NCBI RefSeq assembly: GCF_019801145.1
Contig: NZ_JAHVJQ010000014.1
Location: 38,991-102,990, forward strand
DNA length: 64,000 bases
Direction of reading: 5' to 3'
From: Leisingera aquaemixtae
GTDB taxonomy: Bacteria; Pseudomonadota; Alphaproteobacteria; Rhodobacterales; Rhodobacteraceae
The notes below the pieces were generated by a model, which worked only from the letters and a program-made list of their open reading frames with translations, did no database searches and had not been told where the DNA came from. Below are positions 35,654 to 44,300 of the stretch, one piece after another (the first letter of the stretch is position 1; every line of letters starts with the position of its first letter). Both the position numbers and the translations under genes were made by a program.

Positions 35654-36716
35654 GAACAGGCCTCACAATGTTGATTGAGTAACGGACCAGAACTGATGCG
35701 CTGAGGAAGAAAAGCAGCAGGATGCCCTGCATTGCAGGCACCAGAGACGGAGGGATGTCGGACAGCACGCTCATGTATAGTGAACCGTTGGCCAAGGCGC
35801 CGAACAAGAGCGCTGCGATCACTGCGCCAATGGGGTTCAGCCCACCAATCATGCCGACGATGATGCCGGTAAAGCCAAGGCCTGCCATCACATCGCCGCG
35901 CAAACGGTAGTTGACGCCAAAAATCTCGGAAACCCCTGCCAGCGCTGATAACGCACCGCTGAGGCACATAACAATCAGCACGGTGCGGGTGACATTTACG
36001 CCCTTGAACCGCAGCGCTGTGGGGTTGAAGCCAAGGGCGCGGATCTCAAAGCCCAGCGGCGTTTTCTTGATGATCACCCAGCACACCGCCGCCGCGGCCA
36101 GGGCGAGCGGGAAACCGATATGCAGCTTCACACTGCCGACCAAAAGCGGCAGGTGGAAGTTTTCAGCGAACACCGGTGTCTGGTGGTAAGAGGTGGAACC
36201 TTCTGCAGTCCACGGCCCGCCTGCCAGCAAGTACGAAAGCAGATAGACAACCACATAGTTCAGCATCACAGTTGAGATGATCTCATTGACACTGAATCGG
36301 GTCTTCAGCCAGCCGCACAGTCCGCCGAGAGCGCCGCCGCCGACCATCGCGGCCAGGATGATAATTGGAATTGCGATCAGCCACGGGGCGCCGCCCAGAT
36401 ACAGACTGGCCCAATAGCCGCACATGGCACCGGCAAACATTTGCCCTTCCTGGCCGATACTCCAGATCTCAGCCCGGAAGGCAATCACGGTAGCCAGGCC
36501 AGTAAATATCAGCGGCGTCGCTGCAACCAAGCTTTGCAGCACTGCCTCCCAGCTGCCAAAGGCGCCTTCGTAAAGCGCACCAAACCCTTCGGAAACGCTG
36601 GCGCCGCTTGCTGTTATCAGCAGGGCCGAAGCGCTAAAGCCCAGGAGCAGCGCCAGAACATAGGCTGCAAGCTGCGCCTGCCAGCCTGCGGATGTGCGGG
36701 GGGTAATGGTGATCAT
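35646..36716 (-). CDS. ABC transporter permease, nucleoside/BMP type (first subunit)
   Basis: About 356 residues of the NupP/YufP type: LVAATPLIFTGLATVIAFRAEIWSIGQEGQMFAGAMCGYWA, NEIISTVMLNYVVVYLLSYLL, ALGFNPTALRFKGVNV and LGFTGIIVGMIGGLNPIGAVIAALLFGAL. Start at 36716 overlaps the ATPase stop by 4 nt (ATGA). Confidence 0.93.
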   Translation of the reverse strand: MITITPRTSAGWQAQLAAYVLALLLGFSASALLITASGASVSEGFGALYEGAFGSWEAVLQSLVAATPLIFTGLATVIAFRAEIWSIGQEGQMFAGAMCGYWASLYLGGAPWLIAIPIIILAAMVGGGALGGLCGWLKTRFSVNEIISTVMLNYVVVYLLSYLLAGGPWTAEGSTSYHQTPVFAENFHLPLLVGSVKLHIGFPLALAAAAVCWVIIKKTPLGFEIRALGFNPTALRFKGVNVTRTVLIVMCLSGALSALAGVSEIFGVNYRLRGDVMAGLGFTGIIVGMIGGLNPIGAVIAALLFGALANGSLYMSVLSDIPPSLVPAMQGILLLFFLSASVLVRYSINIVRPVHV

Positions 36717-38221
36717 GCGGCCTCCTCCATTGCTTGGCCTGCCATCAGCAGGCCGATTTCTTCGAGATTGGTTCTTCCGGCCTCGACGATCCCCATTAGG
36801 CGGCCCTGAAACAGCACTCCGATCCGGTCGCAAAGGTTCATCAAGTCTTCCAATTCGGAGGAGGCAATCAGCACCGCAACGCCTTCAGCGCGCTTCTCCA
36901 GCAGTTTGGTATGGATGTATTCGATGACACCTACATCCAGCCCGCGTGTCGGCTGGTTGGCGAGCAGCACTCGTGTCGCAAGCCGCTTTTCCCTGGCCAG
37001 GATCACCCTCTGGGCGTTACCGCCTGACAGGTTACCAGTAGGAGTTTCCGCGGAGGGGGCCGAGATCTGGTACTCCCTGATCATCCGCTCCGCGCTCATA
37101 CGCATCTTGGGGAAATCAAGCAGCCCGCCGCGGGAATAGAAACCGCGGTGATCGCCTAGGATCAAGTTCTCCTCGATCGAGAGTTCTGGCACCAGCCCTT
37201 CGACAAAGCGGTCGTCGGGGATGTGCCCCAGCCCCATGTCTTTAATGACGCGAGCATTTAAGCCGCTAATCTCGGTCCCATCCAGAGTGATCCGCCCGGA
37301 AGCAGGCACGCGTACCCCGGCGATCACCTCCATCAGCGGGTTCTGGCCATTGCCGGCAACGCCGGCGATCCCGAAGATCTCGCCTTGATGGATTGTTAGC
37401 GAAATATTGCTCAGTTCCGGCTTCTGCCCCTTCTGACCAACAGTGACATTCTCGAGCATTAACCGTGCCGGGCCGACAGAAGAGGCCTGCCGTACCTTCG
37501 GCTCCAAATCGCGACCAACCATCATCCTGGTCAGCTCTTCGGGGGAGGTCTCAGACGTGGAGCGGATGCCGGCCACCTCGCCCTGGCGAAGAACGGCCAC
37601 CCGGTCAGACTGCATTACCTCGTCAAGGAAATGCGAGATCAGGATAAGCGCCACGTCATCTGCCTTGAGCTTTTCGATGATACGGAACAGCTTTTTGGAG
37701 TTTTCGATGTCGAGCGTGGCGGTCGGTTCGTCCAGGATCAGCAGGTCAGCATCAAAATATAGCGCCTTCAACAGTTCGGCCCATTGCTGCTCGCCTACTG
37801 AAAGGTCTCGCACCAGCGCATTGGGGTCGATATCGATGCCGTAGGTCTCGCAGATCTGCCGAAGCTTGGCTTCTGCCTCGCCGTAGTTAACCACCAGCCG
37901 CCTTTCCGATCCGATGACAATGTTCTCCAGCACGGTGAAGTCCGGCACCAGCACAAAGTGCTGATGAACCAGCCCTATCCCTGCGCGAATAGCATCGGCA
38001 GCTGAGCTCATCTTGAGCGGTGCGCCCTTGTAGATAATCTCGCCTTTGTCCGGCGGGAACAGGCCGGTCAGACAGGCCGAAAGCGTTGATTTCCCGGCAC
38101 CGTTCTCGCCAAAGAGGCACAGTAGTTCCCCGGCATGCACAGAAAAGCTAATGTCGTGGTTGGCGCGGACCGGGCCAAAACTTTTGCAAAGCCCGCGGGC
38201 TTCTATGGTCGGTATGGGCAT
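36713..38221 (-). CDS. ABC transporter ATPase with two nucleotide-binding domains (nucleoside type)
   Basis: 502 residues, double-NBD like RbsA/YufO. First half: Walker A GENGAGKST, signature LSVGEQQWAELLKAL and Walker B LLILDEPTATLD. Second half: degenerate Walker A GVAGNGQNPLMEV, signature LSGGNAQRVILAREK, NQPTRGLDVG and HTKLLEKRAEGVAVL. The second site is typically ATPase-weak in this family. It energises uptake with both permeases and the BMP-type binding protein upstream. Confidence 0.94.
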   Translation of the reverse strand: MPIPTIEARGLCKSFGPVRANHDISFSVHAGELLCLFGENGAGKSTLSACLTGLFPPDKGEIIYKGAPLKMSSAADAIRAGIGLVHQHFVLVPDFTVLENIVIGSERRLVVNYGEAEAKLRQICETYGIDIDPNALVRDLSVGEQQWAELLKALYFDADLLILDEPTATLDIENSKKLFRIIEKLKADDVALILISHFLDEVMQSDRVAVLRQGEVAGIRSTSETSPEELTRMMVGRDLEPKVRQASSVGPARLMLENVTVGQKGQKPELSNISLTIHQGEIFGIAGVAGNGQNPLMEVIAGVRVPASGRITLDGTEISGLNARVIKDMGLGHIPDDRFVEGLVPELSIEENLILGDHRGFYSRGGLLDFPKMRMSAERMIREYQISAPSAETPTGNLSGGNAQRVILAREKRLATRVLLANQPTRGLDVGVIEYIHTKLLEKRAEGVAVLIASSELEDLMNLCDRIGVLFQGRLMGIVEAGRTNLEEIGLLMAGQAMEEAA

Positions 38222-38240
38222 CGTCAGAATCCTGGGTAAG

Positions 38241-38267
38241 CCGGCTTCCCGCGCGGCGGGAAGCCGG
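38241..38267 (-). promoter_or_regulatory. Strong hairpin after the BMP binding-protein gene
   Basis: Perfect 11-bp stem CCGGCTTCCCG/CGGGAAGCCGG with a 5-nt loop in the 54-nt gap between the binding-protein stop and the ATPase start. There is no U-tract. It probably protects the binding-protein message or limits read-through, like the hairpins at 13298 and 45623. Confidence 0.6.
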
Positions 38268-38275
38268 GATATCGG

Positions 38276-39289
38276 TCAGTCGGAAGTGGGCAGTGACAGA
38301 TCGACAGGGATCGCCAATTCGCCTGAGGCGATTTGCGCGGACAAGGTGGCAATCTCCTCCTTCAGCTCGGCGGACAACTTGTCCTCATAAGCGTGGAAGC
38401 TGGATAGCGCGCTGCCGCCGTCGGCCATAGGGACCCATTTCTCGGAGGTGTTGCCGTCATAAGGTGTGCCATTGGCGGCATAGTCGTACCATTCACCGAT
38501 GACCCAGTTGATGTCTTCGGTCCAGGAGATCAGCGCACTGGCAACGACCGAGTCCGGCGAAGTCTCACCGTGATCGACATAGTTGCCAAAACACATGATG
38601 CTGGCCTTTTCACAGGTCTCGAAGCTTTCGACCATTTGGAATGTCAGATCCGCCCCGGCGGCAATTTGTGCGTTGGTAAACTGTTCGGCTTTGGCCGGAT
38701 CGTACCAGCTTTCAATGAAGGCGACTTTGCGCTGGACCTCCGGGTTTACCGAGCGAGCACCTGCAAAGAAGCTGTTGATCTGGTCGTTCACGTCTTCGGA
38801 AGGGAACTGGCCGACTACACCGACAACATTGTTCTCGGTTAGTCGGCCAGCCAGCACGCCAAGTAGGTAGGAGGGCTCGTGCGCGCGCTTGTAAACCCAA
38901 TAGGCGTTGCCGCCCAAACCTTCGTTCCCGGCCCCCACCAGGACAAACAGTATTTCCGGATACTTCTCCTGCAGTGCCTTGACCTGGTCGGAGTAGCTGC
39001 TGTGCGCCCAGATGATTTGGTAGCGGCCCGATTTGGCCAGCAGCTCCATTGCATCGCCAGCGTCTTCACCCCATTTCCCATTGATATTCTTGAAAGCGAT
39101 ATCAAGGCCGTGCGGAGCGGATTCCACCACCCCTTCCAGGTCTCGCAGCAATGTGGCGTCCCAGGCCGCCTCTGGGCCAGTAGCCAGGATCAGGCCGATG
39201 CCCAGTTCCGTTGGCTCTTCGGCGGTGGCACTTCCCGCCGCTGTGGCAATCGACAAGGCAGCAATGGCTGCGTGTTTGCGAATGTTCAT
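38276..39289 (-). CDS. BMP-family ABC transporter substrate-binding protein
   Basis: 337 residues. Signal peptide (AAIAALSIATAAGSATA) but no lipobox Cys, so periplasmic rather than lipidated. BMP/Med family marks: GPEAAWDATLLRDLEGV, YSDQVKALQEKYPEILFVLVG, KRAHEPSYLLGVLAGRLTENNVVGVVGQFPSEDVNDQINSF. Members bind nucleosides or purines. Located between the two adenine deaminase paralogues, matching a purine ligand. Confidence 0.93.
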   Translation of the reverse strand: MNIRKHAAIAALSIATAAGSATAEEPTELGIGLILATGPEAAWDATLLRDLEGVVESAPHGLDIAFKNINGKWGEDAGDAMELLAKSGRYQIIWAHSSYSDQVKALQEKYPEILFVLVGAGNEGLGGNAYWVYKRAHEPSYLLGVLAGRLTENNVVGVVGQFPSEDVNDQINSFFAGARSVNPEVQRKVAFIESWYDPAKAEQFTNAQIAAGADLTFQMVESFETCEKASIMCFGNYVDHGETSPDSVVASALISWTEDINWVIGEWYDYAANGTPYDGNTSEKWVPMADGGSALSSFHAYEDKLSAELKEEIATLSAQIASGELAIPVDLSLPTSD

Positions 39290-39376
39290 AGGTTCTTCCT
39301 CCCGTTGTTGTCATTTCTTCGCTGGCTGCGGCCCCTCCTTGCCCTCTCCTCCGCAAGATCCGGGCCGCGGCCGTGA

Positions 39377-41137
39377 TCAGGCCGGTTCCAGAACCGGATC
39401 GAAGGTCTTGAGCGCTACGCAGTCGACGGCACCAAGATCAGTGATCGCAAATTCCGGAATGGCGGTGATGGACAGGACGAACATGTTCATGAAGGGCCAC
39501 TCCAGCCGACAGCCCGCCTCACGAGCAGCCGCGTCCAATGCCTCTTCCTTGGCGGCCATTTCGACAGGGTCGATATCCGAGACGATCCCCCCAATCGGAA
39601 GTTCCAGGCCTACGGTCACTTCACCGTCTTTGACAAAAGCTTGTCCGCCGCCTTTTTCGATCACCCAATTGATCGCTGCGGCCATGTCCTCAGGATTGGT
39701 TCCGATGCAGACGATGTTGTTGTCATCCGGCGCGGTGGAGGTGGCCATGGCTCCGTATTTCAGACCAAATCCCGAAACAAAGGCGACCGGCTTGTTAGTG
39801 GTCTTGCCATAGCGTTCGACCACGCTGACATAGAGCACATCCTGTTCGGTATCCGGCAGTACAACCCCGTCACTAGCCCGCAGTACCGCCTCACGCCGGT
39901 TGCGTACAAAAGGCACTTCCGTTGACATGTTCATTGACAGAACTTTGACTGCATCCTCATCCGTGCGGACCCGCAGGTCGGCAGGGGAGACGGGAGCGAC
40001 TTTCATGGTCTCGGTCAGGAACTTCGGGCGTTCCGGACGGGCCACGGGTTCCAGCATCTTGAGGTCCTGCGCCACAAACTTGCCCTTGGCGATGACCTGT
40101 TGAACGTTGAAGCTCTGCGGACTGTCTACCAGCACGATATCCGCTTGGCGGCCCGGCGCGATCAGGCCGACCTTATGGTCGATCTGGCAGGCGACAGCGC
40201 TGTTGATGGTGGCCATCTGAATGGCTTCCATCGGCTCCACGCCTGCGCGGATCGCCATTCTGACCATGTTGTCCAGATGCCCCCGTTTCAGGACATCCGT
40301 GGCCACCACATCGTCGGTGCAGAAGCTGACTCGGTGCGCCGCTTCCGGCGCGTGTTTGGTGGCCAGCTGAATGTTTTCTTCCAGGAAATGGCTGATCGAG
40401 CTTTCGCGGATCAGGATGAACAAGCCATTGCGCAGCTTTTCCAGCGCCTCGGTTACCTCATAGCTTTCGTGGTCCAGCCGGATTCCTGCGCTGGCGTAGC
40501 CAGCCAGTTTGGAACCCTTGCACATCGGTGAGCAGCCGAACACCGGCAATTTGTTCTTACGGGCGATCTCCAGCGCTTCGATCACATGATCGTCTTCTTC
40601 CTGTATGAACTCACGCACGGTTTCCCAGATCCCGATGCACTCCGGCCAGTCATGGGTAGCGCGGTGATCATCGGGGCTGAAATAGTGGTTCACGGTAGAA
40701 CGCGGCATTGTGTAGGGCGTCTTGCAAGGCGCACCCCAGTGGATTGTCATGGGCCCCGCGTTGGCTTCATCCAGGAAGTGGCGCACACCCTCGAGTCCAG
40801 AGACAACCAGGATCTGGTCCAGCCCGGATACAATCGAGGTTGTCCCGTACGGCACAACCAGATCAGCAAAGCCGGAGACCGACAGTTTTGAGCATTCCAC
40901 ATGCAGATGCCCGTCGATCATGCCCGGTGCCATATAGCGGCCGCCGGCATCGTGAAACTGGGTCTCAGGACCCTTGCAGTGATCGACATCGCCAATCGCC
41001 ACGACATACCCGTTCTTGATCGCAACTTCCGCCGGATAAATCTCGGAGGAGGCTACATTGATTAACTGGCCATTGGTTATCACCAAATCGGCTTTAGCTT
41101 CGCCGTGTCCGGCTCGGATCAGTTCTTTGATTTCCAC
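39377..41137 (-). CDS. Adenine deaminase family amidohydrolase (copy 2, divergent)
   Basis: 586 residues. HxH-type start GMIDGHLHVECSKLSVSGFADLVVPYGTTSI is intact, but the canonical DPHEIANV box reads GLDQILVV here. In contrast the IREGS box is nearly kept (LIRESSISHFLEENI), and FCTDDVVATDVLKRGHLDN is present. It has therefore lost a different conserved box from its paralogue at 32916, suggesting a changed purine or pterin-like substrate. First gene of the operon and divergent from an AraC regulator. Confidence 0.85.
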   Translation of the reverse strand: MEIKELIRAGHGEAKADLVITNGQLINVASSEIYPAEVAIKNGYVVAIGDVDHCKGPETQFHDAGGRYMAPGMIDGHLHVECSKLSVSGFADLVVPYGTTSIVSGLDQILVVSGLEGVRHFLDEANAGPMTIHWGAPCKTPYTMPRSTVNHYFSPDDHRATHDWPECIGIWETVREFIQEEDDHVIEALEIARKNKLPVFGCSPMCKGSKLAGYASAGIRLDHESYEVTEALEKLRNGLFILIRESSISHFLEENIQLATKHAPEAAHRVSFCTDDVVATDVLKRGHLDNMVRMAIRAGVEPMEAIQMATINSAVACQIDHKVGLIAPGRQADIVLVDSPQSFNVQQVIAKGKFVAQDLKMLEPVARPERPKFLTETMKVAPVSPADLRVRTDEDAVKVLSMNMSTEVPFVRNRREAVLRASDGVVLPDTEQDVLYVSVVERYGKTTNKPVAFVSGFGLKYGAMATSTAPDDNNIVCIGTNPEDMAAAINWVIEKGGGQAFVKDGEVTVGLELPIGGIVSDIDPVEMAAKEEALDAAAREAGCRLEWPFMNMFVLSITAIPEFAITDLGAVDCVALKTFDPVLEPA

Positions 41138-41332
41138 GATATTGTTCTCCCGTTTTCATAAACAGTCAGCGAGAGGCGTGGTTTTCTCAACGGGATTAAC
41201 GTATCTCTCATCGTTATTGCTTGTCTGGAGTGAATATTCATGGACCAAGTGGCTATGTTACTTAACGCCGCCATTGCCAAGAAGACTCCGCAAATACAGT
41301 ATTGCATTACTTGGTTCAGTGAGGAGTCACAG

Positions 41333-42184
41333 ATGAGCGCCGCCTCTGCCACCTTATCCATTTCGAACTTGGTGGGGCCAGACGCCACCTTCGCCTTTGG
41401 AGAAAGCACATACCGGGAAGGTGAAGTCTTTGGGCCCATGACCGGCTTTCAAATGGAGGCCGTCTATCTTCGTACTGGACAAGTCGAAATCCGCGCTGAT
41501 GGCGCTTCCTTCCAGTTGTCCTCGCCTGGTATCGCGTTGGTTGCCTCTAGGCACACTTTGGAATACCGCTACGGTCCGGCCAGCATGTGCAATGTATTGT
41601 GGTGCCAGTATATCTCGGGCGGCCTGGACGCTGCTCGGGTTGTCGCTATCGCCCCTTTCTGCGGTCCAATGCAGGTTTCGCCGGCAGCCGCTTCGCTCAT
41701 GAAGATAGGCGCAAATATCCCCACTGGCATCTACGGAGAGATGCGGAGTTTTTCATCCGCTCTCGGCGTTGCGGTTCTTGAAGAACTGTTGGTACGCAAG
41801 ACTCTGGAGACAACCTCGGCTGACATCCCCCGCCAGGCTCAGCTGGTCCGCCGTTACATCGAAGAGCACCTGAGCGAACCAGTCACATCTGCCGTCTTGG
41901 CCAAAGTGTCAGGATTGTCGCCTCAACATCTGAACAGGCTGTACAATGCCGCCTTCGGAGAGAACCCGCTGGACTATTTGTGGCGGCTGCGGGTGCGTCG
42001 CGGAGCCTATTTGCTCCAGCACACCGGCATGCGCATAAGTCAGATCGCGTATCAGACCGGCTTCAAGACACCAAACCACTTTTCTCGTCTGATAAAGGAA
42101 AGATATCAGCTTTCGCCGCGTGAACTACGCGCTCAGAAATGGTGTGGAGAAGTGCCCGATGCAGATGAAGCGATTGGTCAGTGA
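41333..42184 (+). CDS. AraC-family transcriptional regulator
   Basis: About 283 residues. N-terminal cupin-like sensor (MTGFQMEAVYLRTGQVEIRADGASFQLSSPG) and C-terminal double HTH (VRRYIEEHLSEPVTSAVLAKVSGLSPQHLNRLYNAAFGENPLDYLWRLRVRRGAYLLQHTGMRISQIAYQTGFKTPNHFSRLIKERY). GAGGAG sits 8 nt before the ATG at 41333; an ATG at 41240 after CTGGAG is an alternative adding 31 residues. Divergent from the purine salvage operon and likely its activator. Confidence 0.88.
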   Translation: MSAASATLSISNLVGPDATFAFGESTYREGEVFGPMTGFQMEAVYLRTGQVEIRADGASFQLSSPGIALVASRHTLEYRYGPASMCNVLWCQYISGGLDAARVVAIAPFCGPMQVSPAAASLMKIGANIPTGIYGEMRSFSSALGVAVLEELLVRKTLETTSADIPRQAQLVRRYIEEHLSEPVTSAVLAKVSGLSPQHLNRLYNAAFGENPLDYLWRLRVRRGAYLLQHTGMRISQIAYQTGFKTPNHFSRLIKERYQLSPRELRAQKWCGEVPDADEAIGQ

Positions 42185-42218
42185 TTTGAAGTGATGCAGT
42201 GTTCCCGCGCCCAATTCG

Positions 42219-42275
42219 CTGCGGTAGCATGAGCCCGGATTGTCCCGCGTTTCGAATGTTGAAGCTAGATGCAGC
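42219..42275 (-). repeat. Dispersed degenerate intergenic repeat, copy 3 (inverted, partial)
   Basis: On the minus strand it carries GCTGCAT, ACGCGGGACAA and GCTACCGCAG in the same order as the copy at 23668-23740, with a shorter spacing before the last block. Confidence 0.45.
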
Positions 42276-43066
42276 GCATGGACGGTTTGAAATCCGCCCT
42301 GCAGCTTGGCTTTGAATGACCGATTTTGGGAAGGCTGAAGCGGGCGCAAAGATGTTTTGACACACTTTGCACGTGTATTCGCATCGGTGGCTTAGGTCCG
42401 GACTTTCCCTGCCTATCAAGACTTCGCGGCGCTTGGCCAGAATGGCCGCTCTTCATGCCTCGCGGCGGCGGTGAAAAGGATGCATTCGCGGCGTAATTCG
42501 TTCTGCGAGCGCGCGCAGCAAGATTTCAGCACTTCCGGTGTGGGCTCAAACCGGCCGATCTCCGCGCCGCGGCGGCCCTGGGCGCGTCCTGCAGGCCCCG
42601 GCGGGCGAGGTCGGCCCTTAGCTGCCGTCCAAAGCTTAGCGTCTTCTGCAGCGCAGATTCCTCTAACCGGACTTTCGGTTTACTGCGCAGCATTCTTGGC
42701 TGGCCGGTGTCTACTCAATTCAACCGGATTGTCCGTCGCTGTGGGGGTAAGAGATCAGCGTTGAGTGAACCAATTTTCCCTTGGTGTCCTTATCAGAAAT
42801 CACCCTGACTCAGTGCGGCGAGTGCGCAGCGCTGCCGTTCCGGTATCTCTCTTAGGCATACCTGCTGGCGATGGCTGTGCAGGACGCTGGCATAGTGATT
42901 AACTCCGAAGTCCTTTGGCCCACCAAGGTTAAGATACCATCTTCAAGAACGTCTTTCTTGCATTGATAAATGCTCATCGCATCGCCGCAGGGAGACGCGC
43001 ACATACGGTGTTGCGGCACATGTTTTCCAGAAGTGGTGATGCCATTTGCGAAACAGGGTGGGAAAT

Positions 43067-43080
43067 TTTTCGCGCGTCAA
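43067..43080. promoter_or_regulatory. LacI-type operator upstream of lacI-family gene
   Basis: TTTTCGCGCGTCAA matches the perfect palindrome TTTACGCGCGTAAA found before smoE at 12 of 14 positions. It lies 76 nt before the regulator start, suggesting autoregulation. Confidence 0.5.
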
Positions 43081-43155
43081 TTACTATGACGGAAGCCTTT
43101 CTGGCAGGGTCGCATTGACCTTGCCATACCCAGTGCAGACAAAGCGGACCCCTTC

Positions 43156-44187
43156 ATGGATGACAAAAAGATACGGAACATGGAGGAATTCGCGGCGGTC
43201 AGCGGCATTTCCCGTCCGACGCTGTCGAAATTCTTCAACGACCCGTCCAGCGTAAGGGCCTCGACCAGGCAGCGCATCGAAGCTGCGCTCGACCGCTACG
43301 ATTACCGGCCCAACCTCTATGCAATCAATCAGAACCGCCGTTTGACCAAGAACATCGGAATCATCGTTCCCTATCTGGCTGACCCCTTCTTTGCGGAAAT
43401 CGCCCGAAATATTGAAGAGCACATTCTGAGCACCGGGTACCGGCCGGTCCTGCTGGGCTCCCACGGCAGCCCAGATCAGGAGATCGAAAACCTCGAGAAT
43501 CTGCGGCTGCTCAAACCGGCTGGTGTTCTGCTGGCCCCCTTGGGGCGGGCATCGGATCAGGCGCGCATTGCCGCCTTTTGCGAAGAGGTTCCGACGGTGT
43601 TGTTTGACGCCAATGTAGGCTCCGCGGGCCTGGCATTTGTGGGTTCAAACAATGATCAAAGCATTGATCTTATTGTGGACTACCTATGCAGGACAGGCGA
43701 ACCACCGGCATTCTTTGAGATGAAGGAGCCCTCGAACCCTAACGCCTACAAACGGCGCCACGCCTATCTCGCCGCCATGGAACGGCTGAACCACACACCG
43801 CATTTGATCCAGGCCGCCGGTGAAGGCTGGGAATTTGAAGAGATCGGCTTTCGGGAAGGAACTCGGGTGGTCCGTGACAGGAACCTGCCAACCGATACGA
43901 TCCTGTGCAGCAATGACCGCCTTGCTATCGGCTTCCTGTCGGCGGCCTATGAGGCTGGGATAAGGGTTGGTCTGGGCACAGACTGCACCATGCGGGTAGC
44001 CGGGCATGATGACCACCCGTTCTCCCGCTACACTTGCCCGACATTGACGACGGTCTCGCAGGATTACGAAGCCATCGCCCGGAAAAGTGCCGAAACACTG
44101 ATGAACCTTATTGAGGCGGAAAAACCGGCTGATTCGCGGGAGGAAACCCTGTTTGATGGCCGGCTGGTCATGCGGGGGTCCGCCTAA
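43156..44187 (+). CDS. LacI-family transcriptional regulator
   Basis: 343 residues. N-terminal HTH: MEEFAAVSGISRPTLSKFFNDPSSVRASTRQRIEAALDRYDYRPN with the hinge helix, then a ribose-binding-protein-like sensor (NIGIIVPYLADPFFAEIARNIEEHI; VAGHDDHPFSRYTCPTLTTVSQDYEAIA). It is upstream of and co-directional with the polyol ABC transporter operon and probably represses it until a polyol or sugar binds. Related palindromes lie before its own gene and before smoE. Confidence 0.93.
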   Translation: MDDKKIRNMEEFAAVSGISRPTLSKFFNDPSSVRASTRQRIEAALDRYDYRPNLYAINQNRRLTKNIGIIVPYLADPFFAEIARNIEEHILSTGYRPVLLGSHGSPDQEIENLENLRLLKPAGVLLAPLGRASDQARIAAFCEEVPTVLFDANVGSAGLAFVGSNNDQSIDLIVDYLCRTGEPPAFFEMKEPSNPNAYKRRHAYLAAMERLNHTPHLIQAAGEGWEFEEIGFREGTRVVRDRNLPTDTILCSNDRLAIGFLSAAYEAGIRVGLGTDCTMRVAGHDDHPFSRYTCPTLTTVSQDYEAIARKSAETLMNLIEAEKPADSREETLFDGRLVMRGSA

Positions 44188-44218
44188 GCTGCTGATTTCT
44201 CGGGCAAGCACCTTAAAC

Positions 44219-44232
44219 TTTACGCGCGTAAA
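44219..44232. promoter_or_regulatory. Perfect palindrome (LacI-type operator) before smoE
   Basis: TTTACGCGCGTAAA, a perfect 14-bp palindrome with a central CG, lies 69-82 nt before the smoE start. This is the expected form and place of an operator for the LacI protein encoded just upstream. Confidence 0.65.
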
Positions 44233-44300
44233 AAATAAATTGACGCCAGCACACCGGCGCCGGTAATCTTGGAGGCGACATCTCAACAGGGAGGTAGAGG

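Larger units (their letters stand above)
42185..43155. other. 971-nt intergenic region
   Basis: No gene supported. An inverted copy of the dispersed repeat is at 42219-42275, and a LacI-type palindrome lies at 43067-43080 close to the lacI gene. The middle is GC-rich degenerate sequence. Confidence 0.5.

Noticed and set aside
41138..41332. Possible purine riboswitch upstream of the adenine deaminase/AraC divergent region
   Set aside because: I could not find the paired helices and conserved loops of a purine aptamer; the region is short and shared with the AraC promoter.
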